Below are positions 8,056-17,232 of a DNA stretch of 64,000 nucleotides, in pieces (positions within the stretch are counted from its first letter, which is position 1; each line of letters opens with the position of its first letter). The stretch covers positions 1 through 64,000 of the forward strand of contig CATLOT010000011.1 of the NCBI GenBank assembly GCA_950054155.1, read 5' to 3'. The notes under the pieces were generated by a model. That model made no database searches. It had not been told where the DNA came from and worked only from the letters and a program-made list of their open reading frames with translations. Position numbers and translations under genes: made by a program. Origin of the DNA: an uncultured Bacteriovoracaceae bacterium (lineage in GTDB: Bacteria > Bdellovibrionota > Bacteriovoracia > Bacteriovoracales > Bacteriovoracaceae).

Positions 8056-8601
8056 ATGAAAATGCTTCTTCTTGCCCTTTTCTTTACTTTCTCTCTTCAG
8101 GCCCAAGTTGTTGTTATGGAAACAAGTATGGGAACTGTTGAAATAACACTCAATAAAAAGAAAGCACCAAAGACTGTGGAAAACTTTCTTGAGTACGTAA
8201 AGTCGGGTTTTTACAACGGTACAATCTTCCACCGAGTCATGGATAACTTTATGATTCAAGGAGGAGGCTACACGACTGATCTAAAGAAGAAGGAAACGCG
8301 CTCCCCAATAAAGAATGAAGCGAATAACGGACTCGCTAATAGCGTCGGAACTATTGCGATGGCAAGAACAGGTGACCCCCATTCAGCGACGGCCCAGTTC
8401 TTTATCAATGTGAATGATAATACCTTTCTTAATCACACCAGCCAGACTCCACGTGGTTGGGGTTATGCTGTTTTTGGCAAGGTGACTAAAGGGATGACAG
8501 TCATTAACCGCATTAAGAAAGTGACAACTGCTCCTAATGGACCTCACCAGAATCTTCCAACCGAAAATGTTATCATTAAGAAAATGAGTCTGAAGAAATA
8601 G
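8056..8601 (+). CDS. Peptidyl-prolyl cis-trans isomerase, cyclophilin type, exported
   Basis: 181 aa with a short signal peptide (MKMLLLALFFTFSLQAQ) and one cyclophilin domain. Seen are TVENFLEYVKSGFYNGTIFHRVMDNFMIQGG (with the catalytic Arg in FHRV), NSVGTIAMART and TAQFFINVNDN. It assists folding of periplasmic or outer-membrane proteins, as PpiA does. Only seven bases separate it from the dus gene, so the two are probably co-transcribed. Confidence 0.92.
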   Translation: MKMLLLALFFTFSLQAQVVVMETSMGTVEITLNKKKAPKTVENFLEYVKSGFYNGTIFHRVMDNFMIQGGGYTTDLKKKETRSPIKNEANNGLANSVGTIAMARTGDPHSATAQFFINVNDNTFLNHTSQTPRGWGYAVFGKVTKGMTVINRIKKVTTAPNGPHQNLPTENVIIKKMSLKK

Positions 8602-8608
8602 TTTTTTG

Positions 8609-9670
8609 ATGACCCCATTCAAGCAAGGCCTCTCAACGCTGTGGGGAGAGGTCAATTTTCCTTTCACTTTAGCGCCGATGGTGGGCTTAAGCCACGTCGT
8701 CCTTCGAGAAGTCGTAAGAGATTATCTCCCCGCGAATGCTAAAACAATTTGGCCGACAGAGATGCTTAACTCTCGAAGGCTTCCTCATCAGGCCGTTGGA
8801 AAGACTCCAGAGACCCTCTTCTCTGAAAGGGATGAGTTGGTTGTTCCGCAAATTCTAGGCAATGAGAAAGAGTTCATTGAAAAGAGTATCGCAAAGTTAG
8901 AACCTCTTGGGATTCGAGGAATCGATATCAATATGGGTTGCCCTGTCCAAAAAGCTCTTAAGCATAATTATGGAGTTGCCCTTATGGGTGATGCTCAGTA
9001 TGCCGCAAGCGTAGTAAGAATGGCAAAGGAGTCGACCGATCTTCCTGTCAGTGTGAAATTAAGGGTGGGACTTCATAAAGATGAAGATCATTTCTATAAG
9101 TTCTGTCATGGACTCATTGAGAATGGAGCTGACCTCCTGACCCTTCATCCTCGTACTGGGGCTCAAAAGAGGCGTGGCAATGCGGACTGGAATCAAATCA
9201 AAGCACTCAAAGAAAGAGTAGGCGTTCCTATCATTGGAAATGGAGATGTCCAAACCTATCAAGACGCCATGAGAATGCTCGAGGAAACGCAGTGTGATGG
9301 TGTGATGATTGGGCGCGCCCTGACCTGTAGGCCTTGGATTTTATGGCAGCTCGGAGAAGAGTATGGTTTTGAAGCTCCAAGAGGTCGCGAAGGACAGCGA
9401 GCACCACAAGGGGAGAGTGAAGAAGCGCGTGAGTATGGTGTTGTTGTACAAAGGTATTGCGAATTATGCTTTCAGTACTTTCCCTATCCCTTGGCGATGC
9501 GGAAAATAAAATTCTTTTTACGGGTATCGAGTCCTTGGCTTAATTTTGGTCATAGTTTGACTAAGGTTCTTGGTAAATGTCGTGAGTTAGAAGAGCTTCA
9601 AGCGGCGACGCAGAAGTTCTTTGAAAGTGATTCTTTAATCCTAAGTCCCTATACGAACTTAGCCTACTAG
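8609..9670 (+). CDS. tRNA-dihydrouridine synthase (Dus family)
   Basis: 353 aa from the ATG at 8609; a TTG one codon earlier is possible. FMN-dependent TIM barrel: LAPMVGLSHVVLREVV at the N-terminus, DINMGCPVQKALKHNYGVALM with the catalytic Cys, VSVKLRVG, LTLHPRTGAQK, and PIIGNGDVQT...CDGVMIGRALTCRPW binding FMN phosphate. It reduces uridines in tRNA. Subfamily (DusA/B/C) not assigned. Its stop shares a CTAG with the convergent astE-like gene. Confidence 0.88.
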   Translation: MTPFKQGLSTLWGEVNFPFTLAPMVGLSHVVLREVVRDYLPANAKTIWPTEMLNSRRLPHQAVGKTPETLFSERDELVVPQILGNEKEFIEKSIAKLEPLGIRGIDINMGCPVQKALKHNYGVALMGDAQYAASVVRMAKESTDLPVSVKLRVGLHKDEDHFYKFCHGLIENGADLLTLHPRTGAQKRRGNADWNQIKALKERVGVPIIGNGDVQTYQDAMRMLEETQCDGVMIGRALTCRPWILWQLGEEYGFEAPRGREGQRAPQGESEEAREYGVVVQRYCELCFQYFPYPLAMRKIKFFLRVSSPWLNFGHSLTKVLGKCRELEELQAATQKFFESDSLILSPYTNLAY

Positions 9671-10665
9671 GATTGCTTCTTAACGAGCAGTCCCGTTCTT
9701 TGGCCAATAGGAACATCATTATTGGGAAAGACGACAGCACATTCTTCCTTCGTCTTATAGGGACCACTTTTTAGCGTTTCAAGAAGCGAGCCCTTAGCAA
9801 TTGGGGTGAAATTAGCGTAGTCCTCTTCAAGGTGTAGTAAGTAGTTTTCACTGTCTTTAATCAATTCTTTTTCTACTTTGTATTGAATAGGAAGTTTCTC
9901 ACTTGTCTTTTCAAGAATGCTGTCGGATTCGATAAATTGAATAAGACCCTTCTTCACTGCTTTAAATTTCTCATGGGGGTTCTTACCAAAAGGGTAAACC
10001 TTTCCAAGTTCTAGGGTATAGGCATAGGCCCCAAAATTTTCACAAGAGTGTGCTGAGAAGGTTGAGGCCTTTCCATTGGCAAGTAAAATGGCATCAATAT
10101 CAAGATTGGCGAGGAGGTTCATCTCTTCTTTTGTTGGAACGCCATTTTCTTGATGGGGAAAGACGGCAAAACGGGTGACGTGGCTTGGCCTGATCGCCGT
10201 GTGAAGATCCAAGTGCCAGGGTCTTTGAGAGAAAGGAGCGTAGAATTTTGCCATAATCTCTTCGAGCTCTTTTGCTCTTTTTGACTCTTGGACCTTTGGA
10301 TAATTGAGATGATTTCCACAAAACAAGCGGTTCATATTAAAGTCGATAAAGCGCTTATGCTCCTTCATTGCTTTGACATGAGCAAAGATAAAGAGCAAGG
10401 GGCGAGCAACGTTAATTTCTTGGTTTGAAATGGCACCGAGCAGATCATTCATGATTTCAATGGGAGCCGTTTCATTACCGTGCACACCACAGCTTAAGAC
10501 TGCAGGAGCAAGTGATGAGTTTTCCGGGATGATTTCAACAACACCAAAAGCAACTTCTCTTAAAGAGAGCTTAGTTTCGGTGAGGTTCAAACTTTCATGG
10601 GTGCAGACTTTTTCTTCTAAGATGTGCTCGAGGTAGTTACTAAAAACACTCATAAGTTTAGACAT
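9667..10665 (-). CDS. Succinylglutamate desuccinylase/aspartoacylase family zinc hydrolase
   Basis: 332 aa. Zinc-binding residues are visible as SCGVHGNETAP (His62, Glu65) and HLDLHTAIRPS (His155), with NMNRLF and TLELGK as further family motifs. The closest pattern is AstE, which removes succinate in the arginine succinyltransferase pathway, but no other ast genes are in the window, so the substrate is not certain. The start overlaps the JmjC-like gene by eight bases, indicating co-transcription. Confidence 0.82.
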   Translation of the reverse strand: MSKLMSVFSNYLEHILEEKVCTHESLNLTETKLSLREVAFGVVEIIPENSSLAPAVLSCGVHGNETAPIEIMNDLLGAISNQEINVARPLLFIFAHVKAMKEHKRFIDFNMNRLFCGNHLNYPKVQESKRAKELEEIMAKFYAPFSQRPWHLDLHTAIRPSHVTRFAVFPHQENGVPTKEEMNLLANLDIDAILLANGKASTFSAHSCENFGAYAYTLELGKVYPFGKNPHEKFKAVKKGLIQFIESDSILEKTSEKLPIQYKVEKELIKDSENYLLHLEEDYANFTPIAKGSLLETLKSGPYKTKEECAVVFPNNDVPIGQRTGLLVKKQS

Positions 10666-11527
10666 GAACCTTGCGCGCTAGTCCTCTGGCCCGTTTCTCT
10701 TTCCATTCGTACCAGCGTTGAGGGGCGAGCTTATTGATAAAACGATCCACCATTTGCATGAAGAGAAGGTTGAAAACTCCCTCAATTCTTTTTGAGAGAT
10801 TATGGTGAGGGCATCTTAGAGAGAGGGCATAGCCAGCATCTTCATAAACCACATGGTGCCAAAAGCCACTTGGAATAAAGAGGGTTTCACCTGGTTCAAG
10901 CATCACTTCAAAGCCTTTAGCTTCCTTAAGAAGAGGGTATTTTTCAAAGTCTGGGTTATCAACATCCACATAACTTCTAATGGTAAAGGGGTGACGGTAT
11001 AACTTCTTACTTTCACTTTGAGCGAAGAGAACAAAACGCTTTCTCCCTTTGATTGCCGTGTGAAAGACATGACTCATATCAATATCATAATGAATCTGAG
11101 TGACAGCGCCTTTAGGTCCAAAGAACATAAAGAGAAATCTCTTTGAAAAGCCCTTCATCAGAGGAGGAAGGTTAACATCCTTCTTAAGCTCTGGTGCTTT
11201 ACTCACAATATTATAGAGAAACATCCTCAGGTCTTGACCTGAATTGAGAATAGAGTTGAGGTAATCACCAAAGCGCATATCACGAGCACGGCCCATGTAG
11301 CTTTTTCCTGGCTTTGAGAAACTTCCGTTATAAACTTGAACAGTGTTGTCCCCATAAGTTTCTTCAAAATATTCAGGGGACCATTTCTTAAGGGCAGGCC
11401 AGTCCTTTGCAAAGTCTTTAAGAACGACGGGCCTATTGGGTTTCGCATATTGAGTGAAAAACTCATGAGAAGAGAGGTTTTCTTTACGAGGGACTGCTTC
11501 AAGGTGAAGTTTATTTTGTGTCTTCAT
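10658..11527 (-). CDS. JmjC/cupin_8-like Fe(II) oxygenase
   Basis: 289 aa. The N-terminal phrase RPVVLKDFAKDWPALKKW and the metal triad IHYDID (His146, Asp148) plus SGFWHHVVY (His224 or His225) mark a cupin-like domain of the JmjC class. These are usually 2-oxoglutarate-dependent hydroxylases acting on proteins, RNA or small molecules; the target here is unknown. First gene of a two-gene unit with the astE-like gene. Confidence 0.8.
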   Translation of the reverse strand: MKTQNKLHLEAVPRKENLSSHEFFTQYAKPNRPVVLKDFAKDWPALKKWSPEYFEETYGDNTVQVYNGSFSKPGKSYMGRARDMRFGDYLNSILNSGQDLRMFLYNIVSKAPELKKDVNLPPLMKGFSKRFLFMFFGPKGAVTQIHYDIDMSHVFHTAIKGRKRFVLFAQSESKKLYRHPFTIRSYVDVDNPDFEKYPLLKEAKGFEVMLEPGETLFIPSGFWHHVVYEDAGYALSLRCPHHNLSKRIEGVFNLLFMQMVDRFINKLAPQRWYEWKEKRARGLARKVHV

Positions 11528-11602
11528 GGGCGAACAATATCAAGAAAAGAGATTGCTTCACAAGGCGTAAAATATCAGGTTCTCTTTATTACAGTTGTAC
11601 TT

Positions 11603-12613
11603 TCAGGGGGTTTTCGGCGCGTTAGGGAATTCTGACCACGCAATGACTTGTTTGTGGCCCTCTTTTAAGCCCATGAGTTTAAGCCACTCATCCATAACTT
11701 GAGTCGCCATGTGCTCATTTGGCAGGTTGAGGCTTGGGTGCAGTTGAAGGGTGAGGGAAAGGGTCTCCTTCCAGTGCCACGCCGTAGCAGCAACAGGGAG
11801 AATTTGGGTAGAGGGGGCAACGACTGCACGCCACTTCACATCACTTTTTCCTTCAAGGTAGGGACCAGGCCAGGCGCCTAAATTACTAAAAACCCCTGTG
11901 CCAACTTCTTTAATAGAGCGCGCGACCTTTAAAGTTCCTTTAAAGCCGATAAAACGCGCCATGTTTGAGTAGAGAAAGCTCCCCCAGTGAATATTATTTT
12001 TAAGATAACTCTTAATCATTTGATGAGTTTCTTGGCTGGTGTAGTGATGGTTCTCTTTATAATTTAAAATAATAGAAGCCGAGTAGTTTCCGTTAATCAG
12101 GTGGGCCTTCTCTTGAGGTCTCATATTAAGAGGAAGGATCCACTTTCGAGCTGAATCCTGGCCCAGAAGGTGACTCTTTGTTGCTTGATCAAGGGCCGTA
12201 ATCATAATGGAGTTGGGACTAACACCCATTGCTTTGGCCTTATCATAAAAGGCTTGAAGATTTTGACCTTGTATTCTTACGAGGACAAAGTGTTTGGGGA
12301 TACCTGTTTGATCTTTTCTCTTATAGAGCCAAGAGAGATTCACTTTCTTAGTGAGCTTGATGTAACGAAGAAGGGCACCAATCTTAAAGAGAGGTTCACT
12401 CTTTGACTTTAAGCCGGGAAGAGAGTCGACCTTGAGACCCTCTTCTTCGGCAATCATTTTAATGGCAGACATACCGTCTGCCTCCATATGATGGATAAAA
12501 CCAGCCTGATACTCTTCATCATCGGTAACCCCTTTGAGGAAGAGTACATTCATCCATTCGCCAAGGGCTTCAGCCACTTGAAACTTAACGGCAGAGTGGT
12601 CTTTCTTAGGCAT
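11603..12613 (-). CDS. HHxxxDG acyltransferase (condensation or wax-ester-synthase-like)
   Basis: 336 aa. The active-site motif HHMEADG (residues 41-47) is that of the CoA-dependent acyltransferase superfamily: condensation domains, carnitine acyltransferases and WS/DGAT enzymes. Downstream, NSIMITALDQAT, WILPLNMRP and FSNLGAWPG fit the second lobe. The N-terminal lobe looks short for a full enzyme. No peptide-synthetase domains are nearby, so a lipid- or metabolite-acylating role is more likely. Three bases after the adjacent lipoprotein gene. Confidence 0.65.
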   Translation of the reverse strand: MPKKDHSAVKFQVAEALGEWMNVLFLKGVTDDEEYQAGFIHHMEADGMSAIKMIAEEEGLKVDSLPGLKSKSEPLFKIGALLRYIKLTKKVNLSWLYKRKDQTGIPKHFVLVRIQGQNLQAFYDKAKAMGVSPNSIMITALDQATKSHLLGQDSARKWILPLNMRPQEKAHLINGNYSASIILNYKENHHYTSQETHQMIKSYLKNNIHWGSFLYSNMARFIGFKGTLKVARSIKEVGTGVFSNLGAWPGPYLEGKSDVKWRAVVAPSTQILPVAATAWHWKETLSLTLQLHPSLNLPNEHMATQVMDEWLKLMGLKEGHKQVIAWSEFPNAPKTP

Positions 12614-12616
12614 GAA

Positions 12617-13318
12617 CTACCAGCCTCTATAGCCTTTAAAGGACTTCTTCTTCTCTTCCTTCCAAACCTTCTTACCTTCTTTTTCAACCATCTCTGGGAA
12701 TTCCCAGTAGACCTCTGCGGTGGAGTCAAAGGGGAATTGAACGTAATCTGGCATGACCTTAAGAGCAAAGCCATTACTAAGTTCTGTTTTTAAAGTGGTG
12801 CAAGCAGTTCCTGAGCCAGACCATGAGTCAAGATTATCTCCACTTTTCATCACCTTGCCTTTGATAGGCTCTTTGTTTAAATCATCCTTGTGCCAAGAGA
12901 GGGGAATGCTCTCTCCCTTAGGGTTTTGAAAAAAGACTTTCCAATTCTTGAGGTGGCTCACTTTATCAAAACGAAGGGCTTGATAACTGACGGTGAAGCA
13001 GAGTTTGTCGTCGATGAATTCTTCTTTAAGTTTGCTAAGAATTTGTTGATGTTGTTTTTGACTGAGCCCTCTTAAAGACGATTGTTCTCTTGCTTGAGCC
13101 TTTACATAGCCAACGACTACGGGAAAGGCAGAAACTTCATAGAAGCCGCCGGCCATACTTAAGTCGCGAGAAAGTGCGCTCTTATATTGATCTGAGCTGG
13201 TAGAAGCGGGGGCCATGTCATTGAGGTAGAGATAGGTATGGTCATCTTTATTTGGGCTAAATAGCGCGCAGCCGGAAAGAAGAGTGAGTAAGAAAAGGGA
13301 AGAAAGCAATTGATGCAT
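12617..13318 (-). CDS. Lipoprotein of unknown function
   Basis: 233 aa from the ATG at 13318, which has GAGG at proper distance and begins a lipoprotein signal, MHQLLSSLFLLTLLSGC (lipobox LSGC). The longer frame to 13399 would add 27 residues before this signal and is rejected. The mature protein is mostly beta-rich by eye, with two cysteines (DKLCFTV, GTACTTL). No family recognised. Followed closely by the acyltransferase gene, so possibly a partner in envelope metabolism. Confidence 0.75.
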   Translation of the reverse strand: MHQLLSSLFLLTLLSGCALFSPNKDDHTYLYLNDMAPASTSSDQYKSALSRDLSMAGGFYEVSAFPVVVGYVKAQAREQSSLRGLSQKQHQQILSKLKEEFIDDKLCFTVSYQALRFDKVSHLKNWKVFFQNPKGESIPLSWHKDDLNKEPIKGKVMKSGDNLDSWSGSGTACTTLKTELSNGFALKVMPDYVQFPFDSTAEVYWEFPEMVEKEGKKVWKEEKKKSFKGYRGW

Positions 13319-13437
13319 AGAGTACCTCAAGGAATTGATTTGCCTTATTATTGCCAGATGAAGAGAGTCGGTCAAAAGCACGCTGCGCCATTTGCTCAAT
13401 TTTTAGCTCAGCTGTAGTCTTATGGGTGGAGGATTGA

Positions 13438-14001
13438 GTGAGTGTTATAAAGATAGAGCCTCTTAAAAAAGAGGACTTCGCCGAAATCATTGCTTTTTGT
13501 GACCGCTGGATAGGTGTGGGCTACTTTAATGAGGAAGAGCTTGAGAAGGTTTTTGAGGCTTCTTTCTTTGAAGATGAAGTGGTGAGCTTTGTGGCGAGAA
13601 GTGAGCAGGAGATAGCAGCGATTCGCCTGACATTTGCTCCGGGAACCTGGGATAAGTTAATTACCACAGGATTGTCTCCAAACAGGTGGTCGATGGAATT
13701 TCAAGAAGTCGCGTACTTTAAAAGCCTCTTTGTCGCTGACACTTTTCAGGCCCAAGGACTTGGTCGTCAGTTATCTGAAAAGTCGATGCAGGTCTTAAGA
13801 AGAAAAGGGGCAAAGGGAATTCTTTGTCACTCATGGCTTGAGTCACCTCACAATTCCTCTGTTCGCTACCTTGAGAAGTTTGGCTTTAAAGAAGTCTGCC
13901 GCCATCAGGAGTATTGGAAGGAAGTCGATTATCTGTGTATTCGCTGTGCTCCGGGGCGTTGTCTTTGCACAGCAGTTGAAATGCTTAAGGAATTAGAATG
14001 A
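13438..14001 (+). CDS. GNAT family N-acetyltransferase
   Basis: 187 aa starting at a GTG with GGTGGAGG five bases upstream. The acetyl-CoA-binding motif is FQAQGLGRQLSEKSMQVLRRKGAKGI, followed by NSSVRYLEKFGFKE, both classical for GNAT. The C-terminus carries an unusual Cys-rich tail (YLCIRCAPGRCLC). Its stop overlaps the start of the oxidoreductase gene by four bases (ATGA), so the two form an operon, possibly for amine or amino-acid metabolism. Confidence 0.85.
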   Translation: MSVIKIEPLKKEDFAEIIAFCDRWIGVGYFNEEELEKVFEASFFEDEVVSFVARSEQEIAAIRLTFAPGTWDKLITTGLSPNRWSMEFQEVAYFKSLFVADTFQAQGLGRQLSEKSMQVLRRKGAKGILCHSWLESPHNSSVRYLEKFGFKEVCRHQEYWKEVDYLCIRCAPGRCLCTAVEMLKELE

Positions 14002-15167
14002 GTGTGTCGTATTGGCTCGATCGAGCAAAAGCGCGTTCTCCTCAAAGGGTTGATGCGGTCATTATAGGAGCGGGAATAGCTGGTCATTCAAGTGCTTACT
14101 GGCTTGAAAAAGAGTTCCCAGATTTTAAGATAGCGGTCCTTGAAAAGGGCTTACGAGGCAGCGGGGCCACGGGACGAAATGCGGGCTTTATTACTTGCGG
14201 TTCGGTTGAGCACTTTAGTCGTCTTGTGCAAACCCATGGTGAAGAAAGTGCAAGAGAGATGTGGCAGTACTCAGAGAAAAACTTAAGTCTTTTAAAAGAA
14301 GAGCTTAACCTCTCACTCGACAAGCATGGATTTGAGCAAAAGGGTTCTTTCTCTTTGGCCTCTAGTGAGCATGAGCTTAAGGAGCTTAAAGAGTCAGCTC
14401 TTCTTATGAAGAAGTTAAATATATCTGTTGAGGTTCTTGATGAGAAGGAATGTGCTCAGAGGTTGGGGTGCGAGGGCTTTAAAGGAGGCGTCAAGTATTG
14501 TGATGACGCTAGTATAAATCCACTCCTTCTTATAGATGAAATTCATGGCCGGCTTTCTCCTCACGTCTCTTTCTATGAGAATCACGAGGTGTTCTCCATT
14601 GAAAAGAAGGGGCAAACTCGTCTTGTCAGAACCAATCAAGGAAGCTTTGAAGCCGATGTCGTCATTATGGCAACGAATGGTTATAGCGCTCTTCTTCATC
14701 CCTTCTTTAAGGGAAAAATTGAGCCGACGAGAGGGCAGATTTTGGCCACAGAAGCGGTGGCGCCTTTTATGGAGGGACCAAGTTATGCAAACTTTGTTCT
14801 TGATTACTTTCGCCAGCTTCCAAGTGGTGAACTCATCATTGGTGGCTTCAGGCAACTCGATAAGCAAGGTGAGGTTGGTTATAGTGACGAAACTAATCCA
14901 ATCATCCATTCTGCCTTAGAGAAGTTTATTGAAGATCACTTGCCCCGTTTGAAAAATAAAAAGATCACTCATAAGTGGAGTGGTGTAATGGGTTTTAGTT
15001 TTGATGGACAACCAATAATTGGAAGTCTTGCTGATGACCCTCAGGTTTACTTTCTAGGAGGCTTTACGGCCCATGGATTAGGCCTGGCCTTTCATGGGGC
15101 GAAGACCCTCAGTGATATTTTGCAGGGACGAAGTTGTCCCGAGTTTTTAAATGCGAGAAGGATATAA
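13998..15167 (+). CDS. FAD-dependent amine/D-amino acid oxidoreductase (DAO family)
   Basis: 389 aa. An N-terminal Rossmann motif binds FAD (DAVIIGAGIAGHSSAYWL, then the acidic strand end VLEKG and ATGRNAGFI), and the C-terminus has the DAO-type closing motif YFLGGFTAHGLGLAFHGAKTL. The pattern is close to gamma-glutamylputrescine oxidase or sarcosine/glycine oxidases; the substrate cannot be read. Second gene in a GNAT-DAO-GDPD run. Confidence 0.85.
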   Translation: MSVSYWLDRAKARSPQRVDAVIIGAGIAGHSSAYWLEKEFPDFKIAVLEKGLRGSGATGRNAGFITCGSVEHFSRLVQTHGEESAREMWQYSEKNLSLLKEELNLSLDKHGFEQKGSFSLASSEHELKELKESALLMKKLNISVEVLDEKECAQRLGCEGFKGGVKYCDDASINPLLLIDEIHGRLSPHVSFYENHEVFSIEKKGQTRLVRTNQGSFEADVVIMATNGYSALLHPFFKGKIEPTRGQILATEAVAPFMEGPSYANFVLDYFRQLPSGELIIGGFRQLDKQGEVGYSDETNPIIHSALEKFIEDHLPRLKNKKITHKWSGVMGFSFDGQPIIGSLADDPQVYFLGGFTAHGLGLAFHGAKTLSDILQGRSCPEFLNARRI

Positions 15168-15169
15168 AG

Positions 15170-15889
15170 ATGCATCAGTGGTATACCCAACGACCAATCG
15201 CTCATAGAGGCTACCATTGGAGAGAAAAAGTTGATGAAAACTCCTGGGAGGCCATTGAGTTAGCAGTGGAGAAGGGCTTTGCCGTTGAATTTGATATACA
15301 CCTCAGTCGTGATGGTGTTCCCTTTATTCATCATGATCACAGTTTAAAAAGAATGACGAACAGAGATGAGTTGGGAACTTCTCTTAAAGCGCGGGAGCTT
15401 AGAAAAACTCATACCCATCACAGTGAAAGAGGAATACCTCTTCTTGAAGAGGTCTTGGATTTTGTTCAGGGAAGAGTTCCCTTAGTGATTGAACTTAAGC
15501 ATACGGAAAATTCAAAAGGACTAGAGCAAGCAACTTTTCATTGCTTAAAACATTATGGAGGTGAGTACAGCCTTCAAAGCTTTCACCCTCAATCCTTACT
15601 CAAACTTAAGGAACTTGGAAGTGAAGCACCTATGGGAATGTTATCAGGCGATCTTTCCCAAGCAGGTTTGTCACCATTTACGAGGGTCTTTATTAAAAGC
15701 CTTTGTCTCGCCCCCTATATTAAGCCCGATTATATTGGCTATCAATGGGATTGTATTTCGCTAAGAGCTCCGCAAGAGATGAGGGAAAGGTACAGTATTC
15801 CCTTGCTCGCTTGGACCGTTCGTGATGAGAGGGCACGCAGGTTTTGTGAGAAATGGGCTGATGGAATCATCTTTGAAAATATTTTTTAG
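15170..15889 (+). CDS. Glycerophosphodiester phosphodiesterase
   Basis: 239 aa from the ATG at 15170, two bases after the oxidoreductase stop and preceded by AGAAGG; a longer frame from 15134 is unlikely. GDPD TIM barrel motifs: RPIAHRGYHW (catalytic His-Arg), NSWEAIELAVEKGFAVEFDIHLSRDG (Glu and Asp metal ligands), PFIHHDHSL, PLVIELK and a final WTVRDERARR. It splits glycerophosphodiesters into glycerol-3-phosphate and alcohol. No signal peptide, so cytosolic (UgpQ-like). Confidence 0.9.
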   Translation: MHQWYTQRPIAHRGYHWREKVDENSWEAIELAVEKGFAVEFDIHLSRDGVPFIHHDHSLKRMTNRDELGTSLKARELRKTHTHHSERGIPLLEEVLDFVQGRVPLVIELKHTENSKGLEQATFHCLKHYGGEYSLQSFHPQSLLKLKELGSEAPMGMLSGDLSQAGLSPFTRVFIKSLCLAPYIKPDYIGYQWDCISLRAPQEMRERYSIPLLAWTVRDERARRFCEKWADGIIFENIF

Positions 15890-17232
15890 GCGGCTTCTTT
15901 TTTCTTTTTGGTGAAATCAGCAATGATGCGAAGAGGCTTTAAGAGTCTTTTCTTCTTACAGAAGGTCACGACATCTTCCCCTAGGCGATTACGACTTTTA
16001 AGGTTGGCCCCAGAAATTAGGAGTTGCTGAAAGCTTTTAAAGGCATTGTTTTTTATCGCAAGATGGAGAAGACCTTCTCCTTCGTACTTAGCTTCTAGTC
16101 GAGCCCCACTGTAAACGAGGAAATCGATAAGGGCTGCATTGTCACCAATCGTCGCTTCAAAGAGGGGATCATGACCTTTATTGTCGCGCTTATTTACTTT
16201 GAGATTGTAGCTTTCAACTAGATCTTCAATAAGACTAAGGTCATTAGTTCCCCGACAGGCATAGTGTAATAAGGATTTTCCTTGATAGCTAAGGAGATTG
16301 GGATCTGCACCACTTTCTAGAAGCTTTTTTACTTTATCAATTTTTCCCATACGGGCAAGAACCATAACAGGTGTCATACCATGAGCATTACGGGAGTTAA
16401 TACTTTGGGGATCCTTTGTGAAGTCTTCAGCTTCTTGAGCGCCACCCTTTATAAGGTAGTTTTCTTCTTTGATGACTTCTTTTTGGCCTTTGATAGTGAT
16501 GGCCTCTTCTTTGAGATCTTCTTTTTCACCAGAGATTGTTTGTGAAAATTTCTCCTCCTCTTGTGCGTTTCCTTTAACGACTTGAGAAAATTTATCCTCG
16601 TCTTTTGATCCCGATAGGACAGTGACGCTCTCTTCTTCCTCATTTAAGCCCGCGATTCGAGAAATTTCCTCATCACCTTTGAAGTAATCCCCTTTAACGA
16701 CAGTAACGTCATCACTTTCAATCTCTTCGCTTTCTTTATGAGAAAGCACTCTTTCATCGAGGTCCAAAACAGCGTTATCAAGTAGGGTAACGATTGAGCT
16801 AAGCTCCTGCATTGTCTGTGATAGCTTTATAGAGTCTTCTTCAAGTGTTTCTTTAGTAACTGGGCTCAAGAGAAACACATACTTGCTGTAGAGCTCTTCA
16901 TAATAAACTTGGGCCTTATTTGTATTTTCCAAAGTCGTATCAAAAGGGTCTATTGGAAGAAAGACCATATGCTTATTTTGACTGTCTTCTGATGAAGCGT
17001 AATAGAGGAGGACGTCTAGGTCAGTGCTGTTGACTCCAGTGAAAGGCTCAGTTTGAAAGGTTGAAAAGAGGATGGCCTCCACAAAGTTATCTTTAATGAA
17101 GTCAAAGGACTCTAGCATGGTGGTAGGATTTATGACTTCATAGTCACTAAAAACTTCGCGAACCCTTTCTAGTAGGGATGCATCTTCCCCGTAGAGTAGA
17201 ATGATTTTTTGGCCGGTGATGGCTGGAGACAA
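15886..17232 (-). CDS. Ankyrin-repeat protein with N-terminal receiver-like domain
   Basis: 448 aa from a TTG at 17232, with AAGGA about eight bases upstream. Residues 1-150 resemble a degenerate response-regulator receiver (KIILLYGEDASLLERVREVFSDYEVI). Residues 165-265 are very acidic with loosely repeated units ending in VKG, SG or KG and containing EEE/KFSQ. Residues ~285-440 are ankyrin repeats, for example GMTPVMVLARMGKIDKVKKLL, GKSLLHYACRG and GEGLLHLAIKN. The aspartate of a true receiver is not clear. Role: protein-protein interaction, function unknown. Confidence 0.8.
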   Translation of the reverse strand: MSPAITGQKIILLYGEDASLLERVREVFSDYEVINPTTMLESFDFIKDNFVEAILFSTFQTEPFTGVNSTDLDVLLYYASSEDSQNKHMVFLPIDPFDTTLENTNKAQVYYEELYSKYVFLLSPVTKETLEEDSIKLSQTMQELSSIVTLLDNAVLDLDERVLSHKESEEIESDDVTVVKGDYFKGDEEISRIAGLNEEEESVTVLSGSKDEDKFSQVVKGNAQEEEKFSQTISGEKEDLKEEAITIKGQKEVIKEENYLIKGGAQEAEDFTKDPQSINSRNAHGMTPVMVLARMGKIDKVKKLLESGADPNLLSYQGKSLLHYACRGTNDLSLIEDLVESYNLKVNKRDNKGHDPLFEATIGDNAALIDFLVYSGARLEAKYEGEGLLHLAIKNNAFKSFQQLLISGANLKSRNRLGEDVVTFCKKKRLLKPLRIIADFTKKKKEAA

